DNA of 64,000 nucleotides, from the NCBI GenBank assembly GCA_902806575.1, contig CADCXD010000010.1:2944696-3008695 (forward strand), written 5' to 3'. The position numbers were made by a program, and so were the translations under genes. This document shows, piece by piece, positions 45,729 through 55,548 of this stretch. The first letter of the stretch is position 1, and the number at the start of each line of letters is the position of its first letter. Source of the DNA: Jackrogersella multiformis. Its lineage: Eukaryota > Ascomycota > Sordariomycetes > Xylariales > Hypoxylaceae. The notes beneath the pieces were generated by a model, which made no database searches, was not told where the DNA came from, and saw only the letters and a list, made by a program, of their open reading frames with translations.

Positions 45729-46236
45729 CTAGGTAGGTAGTCCTTCGTTCAAGAGTTTTCCCATGGCCCTGGAATGCTCGACGAAGTTATCGAGGAAGAT
45801 AATCCCAAGGACCTTGTCACCTACTGCAGCAGGTAGAGGATCGTTCATGTGAGCCGTGTAAAAGCAGTGTTCTCGTTCTCCATAAACCTTCTCGATCTTA
45901 ACGCTTGTCACCCGGCACACAGGGGGAGGCTGTTTCTAAGCGTTTTACTTAGTGTTATGATGTCAGGGGCTGCATCCTCGTGCAAAATCGCCATCATGCC
46001 TCCGCATCTCCCAGTCGTACGAGCTATCGGGCTTGCGAAAGATAAATCAGTAGGCGTTAAGGGCTGGTAGCATACGCGTGCCTGACATTAGGGGTCTTTG
46101 GACCATTCTTCCGTAGGTAATCAGACTGAACACCGAGAGTCTAGGCGGTCACTCCGTGCTATGATCCATTCACGACCACGATTTCGAACTCCCCTATTTA
46201 CACCTTTATAAGTTCCATAGCTGCCTTGCTAAATTC
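45729..46236 (-). pseudogene. Relic of a class III aminotransferase (dialkylglycine-decarboxylase-like)
   Basis: Read on the minus strand the segment gives, in order, FSKAAMELIKV, EFEIVVVNGS, HGVT, PLMSGTRMLPALNAY, FIFRKPDSSYDWE, GRCGGMMAILHEDAAPDIIT, LSKTLRNSLPL, VTSVKIEKV, HCFYTAHMNDPLPAAVGDKV and ILGIIFLDNF-type tail. This is the order and wording of PLP-dependent class III aminotransferases near 2,2-dialkylglycine decarboxylase, including the Lys-containing LSKTL block. It is broken by TAA (46198-46200), TAG for the Trp of GSWHG (46159-46161), TGA (46047-46049), a missing ~60-residue stretch after YDWE and at least one frameshift. The N-terminal part is absent or unrecognisable. Certainly not functional. 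Confidence 0.75.
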
Positions 46237-46474
46237 TCTTAAAGTAACAACTATATTAGGTAGTTAGAACGGATCATTTGAAGTGATAATAAAAGTGTCC
46301 AAAGTGACAGTCGTTTATACTGAATAATCTCCTTGCCTAACTTAGGTAGGTGCCTAATTAGTCTTACTAACTTCAATACATAGTGTATAGCAGAAGCTTT
46401 TGTAAAACAAATAAATATATATATTACTTAAGGTACCTGATGGTAGGTACCTTGTAATGGATTATCTCGGCGTT

Positions 46475-46671
46475 TGCCTGAGCTCTTGCACCCACCTCTT
46501 GGCCTCCTATACTAAGTTCGGATCATACAGCTAACGTAACTCCCCACCATCTCCGCGTGCGAACGATCGGTCGCCCCAGATGGCCCTTAACGGTAGCTTA
46601 ATTCGCTCTAATCCCGGCAGCCGCTTCGCGTTCATCTGTTGCAACAGGTCGAAAGCTCTCTCAACGTGATC
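46475..46671 (-). pseudogene. Possible relic of an alpha/beta hydrolase C-terminus
   Basis: Minus-strand reading gives NAKRLPGLERIKLPLRAIWG, then GGELR, a stop, LYDPNLV, a stop, and EAKRWVQELR. The pattern LxxIKxPxRxIWG ... ELxxLYPN ... EAxHWVQ is the cap-to-His end of many alpha/beta hydrolases, but the catalytic His position reads Arg and two stops interrupt it. It lies between the aminotransferase relic and the 3' end of the SDR gene, all on the minus strand. Confidence 0.4.
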
Positions 46672-46717
46672 CCAACGATGACGACGTAATCGTCTTATCT
46701 AACGGTATCGCCGATAT

Positions 46718-47753
46718 TCATCGTCCCCCCTTTATGAATTGAGGTTCATTGCTGTCGACCGTTTTTAGATAACCTTTCTCGCCGAAGTCCTTATAGCTAT
46801 TGTCCTTTGTATACGTATACAGCCAAGGGAGATCTGCCGCCTCAGCAATCTTGAGGTATTCTTTTCCCGCCACAGTGCCATCGATGTCCCTCATTACCGG
46901 AAGACCTTCCTCAGATCGTTCATCTGCGTAGTAGAACCTTGGAGATTTGGTTAGTATGGGCTAGACTTAATATAGGAGTAGCTACTTGAAGCTAAAACTA
47001 AGATAATGCGAAAAGAATAGACCTCTGTATATTCGAGAAAAAAAACCTAGATCCCCACCAAACCAACGCTCGTAGTTGCTATAGATCAAGGTGTAGAAAC
47101 GAATGATACTCACTTGAACCCTTCCTTCGCATAAGCAACTGAGGCGTACCTAACCCCATAAGCAGCCACAGTTTTCCCGGCTCCGAAGCACAGCCGATTT
47201 TTGAACTGGCTGTGGTTGAGGATGTTCCCGGTAAAAATAAAGGCTTTTCCGGGCGTCTCTGGAGGAAGAGACCTGAAAGATGCAATTGCGTGGTGAATTG
47301 CAATCATGGGCGTAGTGCCGTTGACAGAAATAGCGGAAAGCATCCGCGAGACGTTCTCGGGAGCTAGAGAGGCGAAAGGGTCTTCTACATCGTCGAGCGT
47401 GTACTGCACGGCTATTGTAGACAAGCTATTATTAGATGGGTTGTTGAATGACACTGAATAATAATACGGCATATGAATAATTAATAATTAATTAATTAAT
47501 TGATTAACGTACCGTTATAAACGACGACAGTCGGGATGCCGACGTTCTCCCTGACCTTAGCAAAGACTTCCGGAATGCTCTCCGGGTTGTTGAAGTCGGC
47601 CTGCACTTGGTAGTACCCACGATTCTCGAATTCCTCCTTCCGCGTCCGTGCTGCGACGGCGATCTTATATCCCGCCTCGGCGAACACGGCTGGGACCTGG
47701 GTGCCAAGCCCCTTTCCGGCACCCAGGAAAAGAAGAACTGGCGGTGCAGACAT
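46718..47753 (-). CDS. SDR-type NAD(P)-binding protein, atypical
   Basis: Three exons, 47753-47513, 47411-47114 and 46937-46718, introns of 101 and 176 bp, 252 aa. The Rossmann start VLLFLGAGKGLGTQVPAVFA has a GxGxxLG-type motif and FNNPESIPEVFAKV and VVVYNA fit the second and third blocks of short-chain dehydrogenases. The usual YxxxK catalytic pair is not evident where expected (around FGAGKTVAAYGVRYASVAY). The C-terminus (FYYADERSEEGLPVMRDIDG) matches a fungal SDR subgroup that shares this deviation. Substrate and activity are unknown. All splice sites keep phase, so it seems intact, unlike its neighbours. Confidence 0.82.
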
Positions 47754-48935
47754 GGTGTAGGTAAATTTGTGGTAGTAATAGGGTAATTTGAACTTGGTGC
47801 GTTAAATGAATTGCAGATGTGGTTGCCTATTCCGTTTACTGATGTGCTCTAACATCGTACTCTTTATAAAGACAAACATAACGTCCAATATACTCGGCAC
47901 GAGAACAAACAACTTGGATCTGCGAGACTCGCTTAGGTGCCGAAACCTGCGAAAGTAGCTTGGTAGTCCGAGACTCGCGTATCAAACTCTGGAGAGATTG
48001 CATCGCTTACATACCTAGGTAGTGACCATTCAAGGCACTAAGCGCTCATTGCTTACCTTAGATAGGTCTAGGTACCTACCTAGGTACCTAGTAGGTAGAC
48101 TGTATTGCGAATATTATTGCGAATATCGCATACCTGTGCGATCGGTGGTCTACTCGGGATGGTGGCTTATTTGGGAGTAACGAGAGAAAAATTCACCATT
48201 TTCCCAAGCTTAGATGAGAGAGGATATAGATTATAAGGATATTCTCAGAAGATTAACATAAATATGAGCACATGCAATTCGGTATAAATAGCATATTAGG
48301 ACATAGATTTCTAGAATTTGATCCGTAATATTATGGATTGTCTTTAGCGGTCTCTAGTGTCCGTATCAGGTAGAATTTATTCAATAGTAGGATAAGGATG
48401 GAGGAAAATCTGGCTCATGTTTTCCAAAGAAGGTTGTTGTCAATACACCTTGAGATTCTTGAATGATATGTTTTTAAACACCTTAGGTAGGTACCTATCT
48501 GTAGGCACTGAAGGAGTGGTTGTGATGTTATTGTATTCTTCAGGTTTTTGCTAAACACAAAGTCTTGCTTTATCCTCTTGATTACATAATAGCACCACAC
48601 TGTATGTAAATAAAGTGGAGTATCGGTGCTCTGATTCGTTAAAAGAATAGACAGGTACCTGGGTTATCCATTTCCATAGGGCTGTAAGGGCAGGCCCCGG
48701 CTTACTTAATATATTTTAGGAGCCACAACCTAAGTACCTGATAGATAACAGAGGCTTAGCTATGATTGTAGTGGGGACTTGCAACCAACTTTAAAGATCC
48801 GGAACCACCTAACCTAGGCCTGGGCACCTTGAAAGCTACAAGGTCGAACTCCCATCACACTTCACGATACGAATATCTATCTACCTACCTAGGTGCCCAA
48901 CCAATTGACAATTCCTGCCTCCGACGCATTCAAAG
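47754..48935. other. Intergenic, divergent promoters of SDR gene and NDUFB7
   Basis: 1.18 kb without a gene. A TACCTAGGTA-type cluster lies at 48061-48100, further copies at 48485-48500, 48650-48662 and 48880-48895, the last in the NDUFB7 leader. Confidence 0.5.
48061..48100. repeat. TACCTAGGTA-type motif cluster
   Basis: GGTCTAGGTACCTACCTAGG followed by TACCTAGTAGGTAG. Non-coding. Confidence 0.85.
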
Positions 48936-49350
48936 ATGGGTTTGTCCGACGCCCCCCCAAGTATGTAACCTCTACGCACACAGCCAAACCCAATTGCCGC
49001 TGACCAGACCAACAGAGGCCACCCGGGAGGAGATGCGCGATGCCAAACTCCCTCTAGCCTACCGAGACAGCTGCGCGAACCTCCTCATCCCCCTCAACAG
49101 ATGCCGTGTCGATACCTACTACCTACCGTGGAAATGCGAGGTTCGTGGGCATACCCCCTCACTACCTCCCCTTCCCCTTCCCCTTCCGTCGATATCTGCC
49201 TATTCAAACAAGCCAGGCTAACGTGATCATGTCCCCGCCGAACAGAACGAGCGACACAGCTACGAGAAGTGCCAATACGAAGAATTCAAGAAGCGCGTGG
49301 TTAGGATGAACGAGCTCAGGGAAGCCAAGGGCGGCGCGCGGAGTAACTAG
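48936..49350 (+). CDS. NDUFB7: NADH:ubiquinone oxidoreductase subunit NDUFB7 (B18)
   Basis: Three small exons, 48936-48960, 49016-49140 and 49246-49350, with introns of 55 and 105 bp (GTATGT and GTTCGT donors; GCTGACC and GGCTAAC branch sites), 84 aa. The spliced product contains PLAYRDSCANLLIPLNRC, YYLPWKCE and NERHSYEKCQYEEFKKRV and ends EAKGGARSN. It carries the twin Cx9C motifs of this accessory subunit (C-x9-C in SCANLLIPLNRC and in KCENERHSYEKC, the latter assembled across the second intron). In the family the protein sits on the intermembrane-space face of mitochondrial complex I and is imported by the Mia40 disulfide relay. No single exon shows the whole protein. Confidence 0.93.
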
Positions 49351-49931
49351 GCACCTAGTCACCGAACCGACCCAGGAATATAAATAAATGCATTCGCGTG
49401 AAGGGGAACAAAATAATGTTGTACATATCTCTCCTACCTCCTACCTCCTACCACCCGTAAGAGGTGGAGATGCTTATCGACGAAAGGCTGCCGTTGTTAG
49501 CTTCTGTCTTGCGCCTCTGCACAATTCATTGATTGCTTCTTCGTAATTTCAACCACCCGCTACCAAGTCTTCCTGGATCATACCGCATGCTTCTACTAGT
49601 AACTTGAGAGTGGGGGTCGTATTGTCATTTGTACCTAGGTAATCACGCGGAGAATCTTGCCGTAGAGATATAGCTGATGTATAACCGGTATCTTCCGGCG
49701 TTATGTTAACATGTCATCATCATACCGATGTTGGATTTTCATTGAAAGTATGGGCGTGTTCTGTAACATTTACATTTCCTATCCCTATTTTGTCGGCTAC
49801 TGAATCGACTAAACATTGCTATGCTAAGGGACAGGGGTGCACAGGATGGTATTACCCCTTGCTTTGCCTCCATAATCATATACATAACTGTTTCAACACA
49901 CCGAGAAATACCTCATCTGAAATAACCTCAA
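49351..49931. other. Convergent 3' flanks of NDUFB7 and the coilin-like gene
   Basis: 581 bp. Short CTACCTC repeats (49434-49452) and one TACCTAGGTA motif (49630-49641). No gene seen. Confidence 0.5.
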
Positions 49932-52900
49932 CTAGAACCTCGAGCTTGTCTTTCTCCGAGGCTTGATCAGGCTGAAGCTGGACATCGAAGTCGGGGGCGA
50001 GGTTGGCCGACGGCCTTGCGACGAGGAAAGATATTCCCTCTTCTTTAATAGTTGGGGTTTGATAGGCGCCGTCATGCTTCTCGCATTACGATTCTTCATA
50101 TCTGTCTTATGCACCCACCCATTACCTCTGGGAAAACTATCTACCTCGGGAGAGTAGTTTCCATCTACTTCATCATCCGCGTAGTTCTCTGTGTAGACGG
50201 GTTCTGGTTCCGAATCTGAAGACAACTCAACGACCTGAGACCCTGGAGGAAGTGTGAAATGAGATGATGGCTTAGACGACCTTTGTTTCCTCGTTGGTGG
50301 AGGCGAGATCTTGATTGGTGGCGACTTTGGAGGCGCTTTTGAAGCAATGCCGCCACCCCCCTTGTGACTATCATGGGATCCTGCCTGGCTGCTCCGCTTG
50401 AAGCTATCGAGGATTCTTGATGAGCCGTTCTGGTCATCTGAGAAATCGTCGAGCTTTTTCATTGCCTCCTCATATTCCCGGTCCTTCAGAGCTCGGGCCT
50501 TCAGTGACGCTTCAGCAGTAATGGATTGAGATTGAAGCTGAGACAAGGAATTAGATGAAGATTGCGTGTTCCGAGAAGTGACTGCTGTGTTCCATATGGT
50601 TGTAATCGACGAGAGCGAGCTAGGAGTTGATGGGTTTGCTGGTGACGATAGTTTAGCGCCTCCTGCGATCGACCTTTCCTGCCCAATAACCGACTCACTC
50701 AGGCGATCAGGTTTGGGTGTAGGAGTTGACATTTCTTCGTCAGATTCAGAATCATGCGGATCTTCCGGATCGAGAACGGCAGAGATACCATCGTCTGTAG
50801 TTTTGAGCGAATCCGGCTGCGTGACGTTCGTGTCCAATGCGTAGTCCGGCTGCCGTCCACTGCGAGCACTGCTCACCGAGGAAGGAGGAACAGCCATTTT
50901 AGATTTGACAACTTTCGGTGTTCCGACGACGACTTCATCTTCATGGCTGTCGAATAACGGGGTTGACGACAGCCTGGCGCCAGCAAAGCCCGAATCTGAG
51001 ATAATGGGGCTTGGTCCATCGGGCGGAGCATCTAAACCCGCATCTCTGCGGCTAGAAATATCTTGAGTAGGTAGATCGCGAGATACTGCGCTGATGGCTT
51101 GGCTGGTGCTCTCATGTAGCTGTCGAGAGGGACTACTGGTTTGGGACAGGCCAGACACCGAATTATCGCCAGCTGGCTGTCCCTGTCCTGATTGGGAAGC
51201 CTCGGAACTCGCAACACCGGACACATTTTCTTTCATGAGTTTTCCCGAACTAGATTGTTCCGGGTATGCGTCGGTTTCCATGTTCTCAACAACCGCAGAA
51301 GGCCCCGATGGTCCTGGGTGTCCCGGAGGAAGATTACTACCATGGCCGCTAGGTTCTTCACTAGTTGTCATAGCAGGTAGTGGTTGTTGAAGAATTCTGG
51401 GCTGTTGCATTTCGGCAAAGCCAATGGTTCGGAAACCTTCATCTTCTCCTTCGTCCTCCTCTTCATCGTCAAGGTCCGGGGCTTCGAACTTGTCATAGAT
51501 TCGTTGGCCGGTACTCATATCATACTTCTTCTCGTTCCTATCAAGATATCGATCCCTTTTGGCGAGGCAGACTTCTAAGCCGGTAGCGTCATCGTCGATC
51601 CTAACCACAACACCGGTCACATTGGAAAGCTGTGGTTGCCAGCTAGTTGCCGACGAGCATGACCACTGCTGCCACGTAATCACCATTCCAACTTGAACTT
51701 CTCCGGGACGGAGACTGGGAAGGGTTGACAAGTCTGATGGTACAGATGGTAGATCATCCATGTCCGTGAACTGGCTCGCATCATTAGTAGGCTCGTTCGT
51801 CTCGCAGCGTTGACCGTCCTCGGGATCATCATAGTTAAGCTCGATATCAACATTTGTATCGTCGATGCCGTTGAAAGTATCATCGTATCCCTCTTCACCC
51901 CACATTGTAGACTCTTCGTGCTTCCGCTTCTTGCTAGAACGACTATCTTGGTAAAAATGTCCCTCATTGCGCTGTGCTCGCTTGCTTTGACCGCCGCGCT
52001 TGTTCTTCTTTTGAAACCATGGGCTTTGCTGTTGGGGATCCCAACGCTGGACAAACGGGAAAGGAGGCTCGCTAAGTTGTACTCCTTCGTGGCAGCACTC
52101 TACAGCTCGGTAGACGATTTTATCTTTCCAGGCAAGAAGACTTTCCTCTCTCGGCTCTGCACCGCCACCATTTCCCTGCTGAGTGCCATTCTGTTCCTGA
52201 TTAAGTCTCGGGTTCTGAAGTGGTCGCACGTCCTTCATCAGCTTTGCCCGCAGCTTGGCCTCGTCCTCTTTGGTCTTGGGGTTGGGAAGGCCAAGCGAGC
52301 CGAAGAGCATTCTCCGGCCGGCGGCCACGTCCACCCGACGCCTCTTTTGGGTGGAAGGCGATGACTGGGCGAGTTCGGTCGCGGTTGTCTCTGCGGGAGT
52401 AGTCATTTCACTACTCTGCTGACCGCGTTCGTCTTCTTCATGACGCTTCCGTTTCGTTGACGTCAAAATCATTGACGAATCGTAGTGCCGGCTGGATGGG
52501 TCAATTTCCACCCCGCCGTTGGCAATCGCATTTAATAATTCTTGCCGCTTAGCTTCAAAAAGAGCCTTCTCGTTCATGGCAGGAGAAGCAGAAGACTGGG
52601 CCTCCTTGCTTGTAGATGTTGCGTTTGTATTAGTTTCTGCTTGCTGTGCTTGCTTTTTAGCCTTCTTTGCGGCTCGTCGACGAGCATTTCGCTTTCTCGT
52701 GCTCTCCTTACCGCCACCGGGTGGTACTGGCCGAATTTGGGGAGCTGAACTTAACAGAGGTTGAGGCGACTGAGTCCGCTGTACGCTCATGCTTGGTTCC
52801 TCGGTAACATGCGGCCTCATTGATAATAAGTCATTCGAAGACTCCTCTTCTTCAGCATCCTCACTTTCAGACTCTGAACTCGATTCGACTTCACTAGAAT

Positions 52901-54578
52901 CATCGTCGGAGCTATCATCATCAGAAGACACATCGCCGTCGCTCGAGGTCTGGCTACTAGCTTCATCTTGGCCCAGGTCGTCGTCGTGCTCGAGGGTTTC
53001 TTGTTCATTGACCTGCCGAGACCTTCTGGGCGTATCGGGCCTAATAGAGGGTTCCTCTTCCGGACCACTGTCACCATCATCGCCATCATCGCTATTGTCC
53101 TCACTCTGACTATCTGAGTTGACCGACCCGTCACTATGCGACTCAGGTGAGTCACCGCCCTCAGGATCGCTGCCGTCATCATCACTATCACCATTGTCGC
53201 TACCTTCGTTTTCGCCGCCGTCCGACTCGTCGTCGTCGTCATCATCATTGCTATCACTCTCTACTTCAGAGTCATCGGAGTCATCGGAGACTTCATCCTC
53301 GGAGCTGGAGCTCGTGGCAGCGCTTGTAGTCTCTTCATCTTCGTTAATTGTCTTCTCAGGATTGGTCTTGCTCTCATTCAGCGTCGCAGATGTGGTCTCG
53401 CTCTCGCCGCTTATTTTACCAGCAGTAAGCGAGCCGGATATCACAGCCATCTGCGCTAGTCCCCTACCAGAAGTAATCGAACCAGGAGGAAGACCGCGGT
53501 GGTCGAATTGGCGCACGAAGGCAGAAACACCTTCCTCGCCTTCATCATCTGATTGATCCAGCGAATCCTCGTCATCCTGCAAATCCTCGTCATCCTGTGT
53601 TGCTTCATGGGGAATATCTTCTGTGTGTTTGCTTCCTGTAGCCTTCTTTGAGTCCTGTTCTTCCGGTGTGGACCATGATAGCAATGCGGATTCCGACAGA
53701 ATTGGTTCGAACCCATCAGCTAGGCCGCTGTACGCTGCCTTCAGGTCACCATCGGAGATCGCGAGAATATTCGCGCAGATATCTGCCGGGGCCGAGGGGA
53801 AAGCAGCTCGCAATGCAGATATCTTAAGTTCTGCTCCTTCCTCCGCGGCGGCGTTATCTTCCATCAGGCCTCGAAGCTCATCCTCTAGGTCTTCTTCTTC
53901 GTCACTTGGTAGTTCTGAGTCTTCTTGGTCACAGTCGTCGGATTCGGAATTGTCGTTTACTTCATCCTGCTCTACTCCGCTGTCAGGCTCGCCGTCTTCG
54001 ACATCTGCGTCGTCGAAATCCGCATTTATTCTAATATCTGAAGAGTTCGCTATATCGTCGGGTTGCTCGCCATTAGTGAGGAGTAGCATGGGCGTGTCTT
54101 CTTCGCCGTCCGATTCACCATCCGCGTTCTCGTAATTATACGCGAGTCTAGGACGTTTCCGTGGAGGAAGAGCGATAGAGGGTCGACCGCTTGGGGCTCT
54201 GAGAGGGCGACGTCCAAAAGGGATACCGTCAATCAAGCGTATGCCATCGGCGGAGATCTGATATCGGCCACTCACTCGACGCCGTTTATTATCGTCTCGA
54301 TCGAGGGCTCGAATGAAGACTCGGTCATCGGGCCTGAGGACAGTTCGCACGGGTTGGAAGTGCAAGCATTCGAAACTCGTGCCGTCGTTGTCGTGCAGCT
54401 CGACCACGTAGTTTTCCAAACCTCTCTGTTCGATCTCCAGAGGGATGGTCTCGTTAACCTTCTCAAGCAGCTTCGAGATAGTCGGATCTTTCTCGAGGGA
54501 AAGATTCCACATGAGTCGCTCTTCTGGCAAGCCATCCCTGCGCACGACGAGGCGCAGGCGTATATCTTTCTCAGCCAT
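49932..54578 (-). CDS. Large acidic nuclear protein, coilin-like N-terminus (DUF7357 type)
   Basis: One uninterrupted exon, 1548 aa from the ATG at 54578 (MAEKDIRLRLVVRRDGLPEE). Residues 1-95 look like a ubiquitin-fold domain similar to the coilin N-terminus (IRLRL...KLLEKVNETIPL...YVVELHDNDGTSFECL...LRPDDRVFIRAL). Residues ~190-620 are dominated by long Asp/Glu/Ser tracts, followed by a basic KRNARRRAAKKAKKQAQQ segment typical of nuclear or nucleolar targeting. Near residue 950-1050 a compact domain (PGEVQVGMVITWQQWS...GVVVRIDDDATGLEVCLAKR) could be a Tudor-like fold, as at the coilin C-terminus. The rest is disordered. I infer a Cajal-body or RNP-biogenesis factor, with moderate certainty for the coilin relation. 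Confidence 0.78.
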   Translation of the reverse strand: MAEKDIRLRLVVRRDGLPEERLMWNLSLEKDPTISKLLEKVNETIPLEIEQRGLENYVVELHDNDGTSFECLHFQPVRTVLRPDDRVFIRALDRDDNKRRRVSGRYQISADGIRLIDGIPFGRRPLRAPSGRPSIALPPRKRPRLAYNYENADGESDGEEDTPMLLLTNGEQPDDIANSSDIRINADFDDADVEDGEPDSGVEQDEVNDNSESDDCDQEDSELPSDEEEDLEDELRGLMEDNAAAEEGAELKISALRAAFPSAPADICANILAISDGDLKAAYSGLADGFEPILSESALLSWSTPEEQDSKKATGSKHTEDIPHEATQDDEDLQDDEDSLDQSDDEGEEGVSAFVRQFDHRGLPPGSITSGRGLAQMAVISGSLTAGKISGESETTSATLNESKTNPEKTINEDEETTSAATSSSSEDEVSDDSDDSEVESDSNDDDDDDESDGGENEGSDNGDSDDDGSDPEGGDSPESHSDGSVNSDSQSEDNSDDGDDGDSGPEEEPSIRPDTPRRSRQVNEQETLEHDDDLGQDEASSQTSSDGDVSSDDDSSDDDSSEVESSSESESEDAEEEESSNDLLSMRPHVTEEPSMSVQRTQSPQPLLSSAPQIRPVPPGGGKESTRKRNARRRAAKKAKKQAQQAETNTNATSTSKEAQSSASPAMNEKALFEAKRQELLNAIANGGVEIDPSSRHYDSSMILTSTKRKRHEEDERGQQSSEMTTPAETTATELAQSSPSTQKRRRVDVAAGRRMLFGSLGLPNPKTKEDEAKLRAKLMKDVRPLQNPRLNQEQNGTQQGNGGGAEPREESLLAWKDKIVYRAVECCHEGVQLSEPPFPFVQRWDPQQQSPWFQKKNKRGGQSKRAQRNEGHFYQDSRSSKKRKHEESTMWGEEGYDDTFNGIDDTNVDIELNYDDPEDGQRCETNEPTNDASQFTDMDDLPSVPSDLSTLPSLRPGEVQVGMVITWQQWSCSSATSWQPQLSNVTGVVVRIDDDATGLEVCLAKRDRYLDRNEKKYDMSTGQRIYDKFEAPDLDDEEEDEGEDEGFRTIGFAEMQQPRILQQPLPAMTTSEEPSGHGSNLPPGHPGPSGPSAVVENMETDAYPEQSSSGKLMKENVSGVASSEASQSGQGQPAGDNSVSGLSQTSSPSRQLHESTSQAISAVSRDLPTQDISSRRDAGLDAPPDGPSPIISDSGFAGARLSSTPLFDSHEDEVVVGTPKVVKSKMAVPPSSVSSARSGRQPDYALDTNVTQPDSLKTTDDGISAVLDPEDPHDSESDEEMSTPTPKPDRLSESVIGQERSIAGGAKLSSPANPSTPSSLSSITTIWNTAVTSRNTQSSSNSLSQLQSQSITAEASLKARALKDREYEEAMKKLDDFSDDQNGSSRILDSFKRSSQAGSHDSHKGGGGIASKAPPKSPPIKISPPPTRKQRSSKPSSHFTLPPGSQVVELSSDSEPEPVYTENYADDEVDGNYSPEVDSFPRGNGWVHKTDMKNRNARSMTAPIKPQLLKKREYLSSSQGRRPTSPPTSMSSFSLIKPRRKTSSRF

Positions 54579-55548
54579 GGCCACCACGCGTGTTCTGGAT
54601 ATAAGGGGGTAATTATGAAGATGTGTGCACGATAGACCTTCACGACGGTCTGGTCAGGGGGGAGGGATTTCGAAACTCGAGGGGTTCAAGAAGGTAATGT
54701 TGGGATTAACATTAAAGGTGGTTAGGAAGTATCTCTAAGCCTTAATTAGGAGGCTCAAACTTGAAGAGAAAAGAAAGGGTTGATCTCATTGCTCCGTGCT
54801 TGGTAGGGATTTCACTATTCACAATTCACAATTTCACGAAGATGTTGAGTAGAAAACGCCTTACGAAAAGGTAGTTGTACCTAGGTACCTAGGTAGATTA
54901 GATTGCATTTCTTGGCAGTAATTAATTTGGAGCCCTTTACGAAGTACTTTGTAGTGGGGCTGATTTCCCTAGCAGCCTAGGTACACTAGTGTAGAACCCC
55001 AGGTTAGAAGAAGCTACAGGGCTTGCGGGGTAGAGGCCATCCATCCCCTTGCTCCTCTCGCCGCACCTCGTCACTGAGGTCCTTACCCCTAGGAAATACC
55101 TAGATTCATGCCTAGATACCTTCATATCACCAGTAGAATAATGAAGACATATATACCTAGATAGGTAGGTACTTATGTAAGACATCAATGCTTCGGTTCC
55201 CAATCTAAACAGTAACCTCACATTGGGATAGCTTTATAATATGTACAGCACAACAATAGCCTTGTACAAAAGAGTGATATATCCACTACCAAAAACATGC
55301 CGAAGCATACCTACCTACATAGGTACAAAATGCTATGTATGCCGGTAACCAAATATGAGCTTGGGTTAGGTACCTACCTACCTAGGTACCTAGGTATGTA
55401 AGTAATTCTATATGGCATCTGGCTCTCACGCAGAGCGTCGAGTAGAGCACTCTATCTCAAATACCCTTCCATGGCAACAATGAGTGCACCACTATTTTGT
55501 GCCCATTCTAGCCAACCACCTTTTAACAGTACCTAATGTGTGCCCCTA
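54579..55548. other. Intergenic: coilin-like promoter and RIB1 3' flank
   Basis: 970 bp. TACCTAGGTA-type motifs at 54878-54895, 55110-55175 and a cluster at 55364-55401. No gene seen. Confidence 0.5.
55364..55401. repeat. TACCTAGGTA-type motif cluster
   Basis: GGTTAGGTACCTACCTACCT followed by AGGTACCTAGGTATG. Non-coding. Confidence 0.85.

Noticed and set aside
53000..53560. Ser-rich plus-strand frames of 106-170 residues opposite the coilin-like gene
   Set aside because: They are antisense readings of GAT/GAA-rich acidic codons and carry no independent signal.
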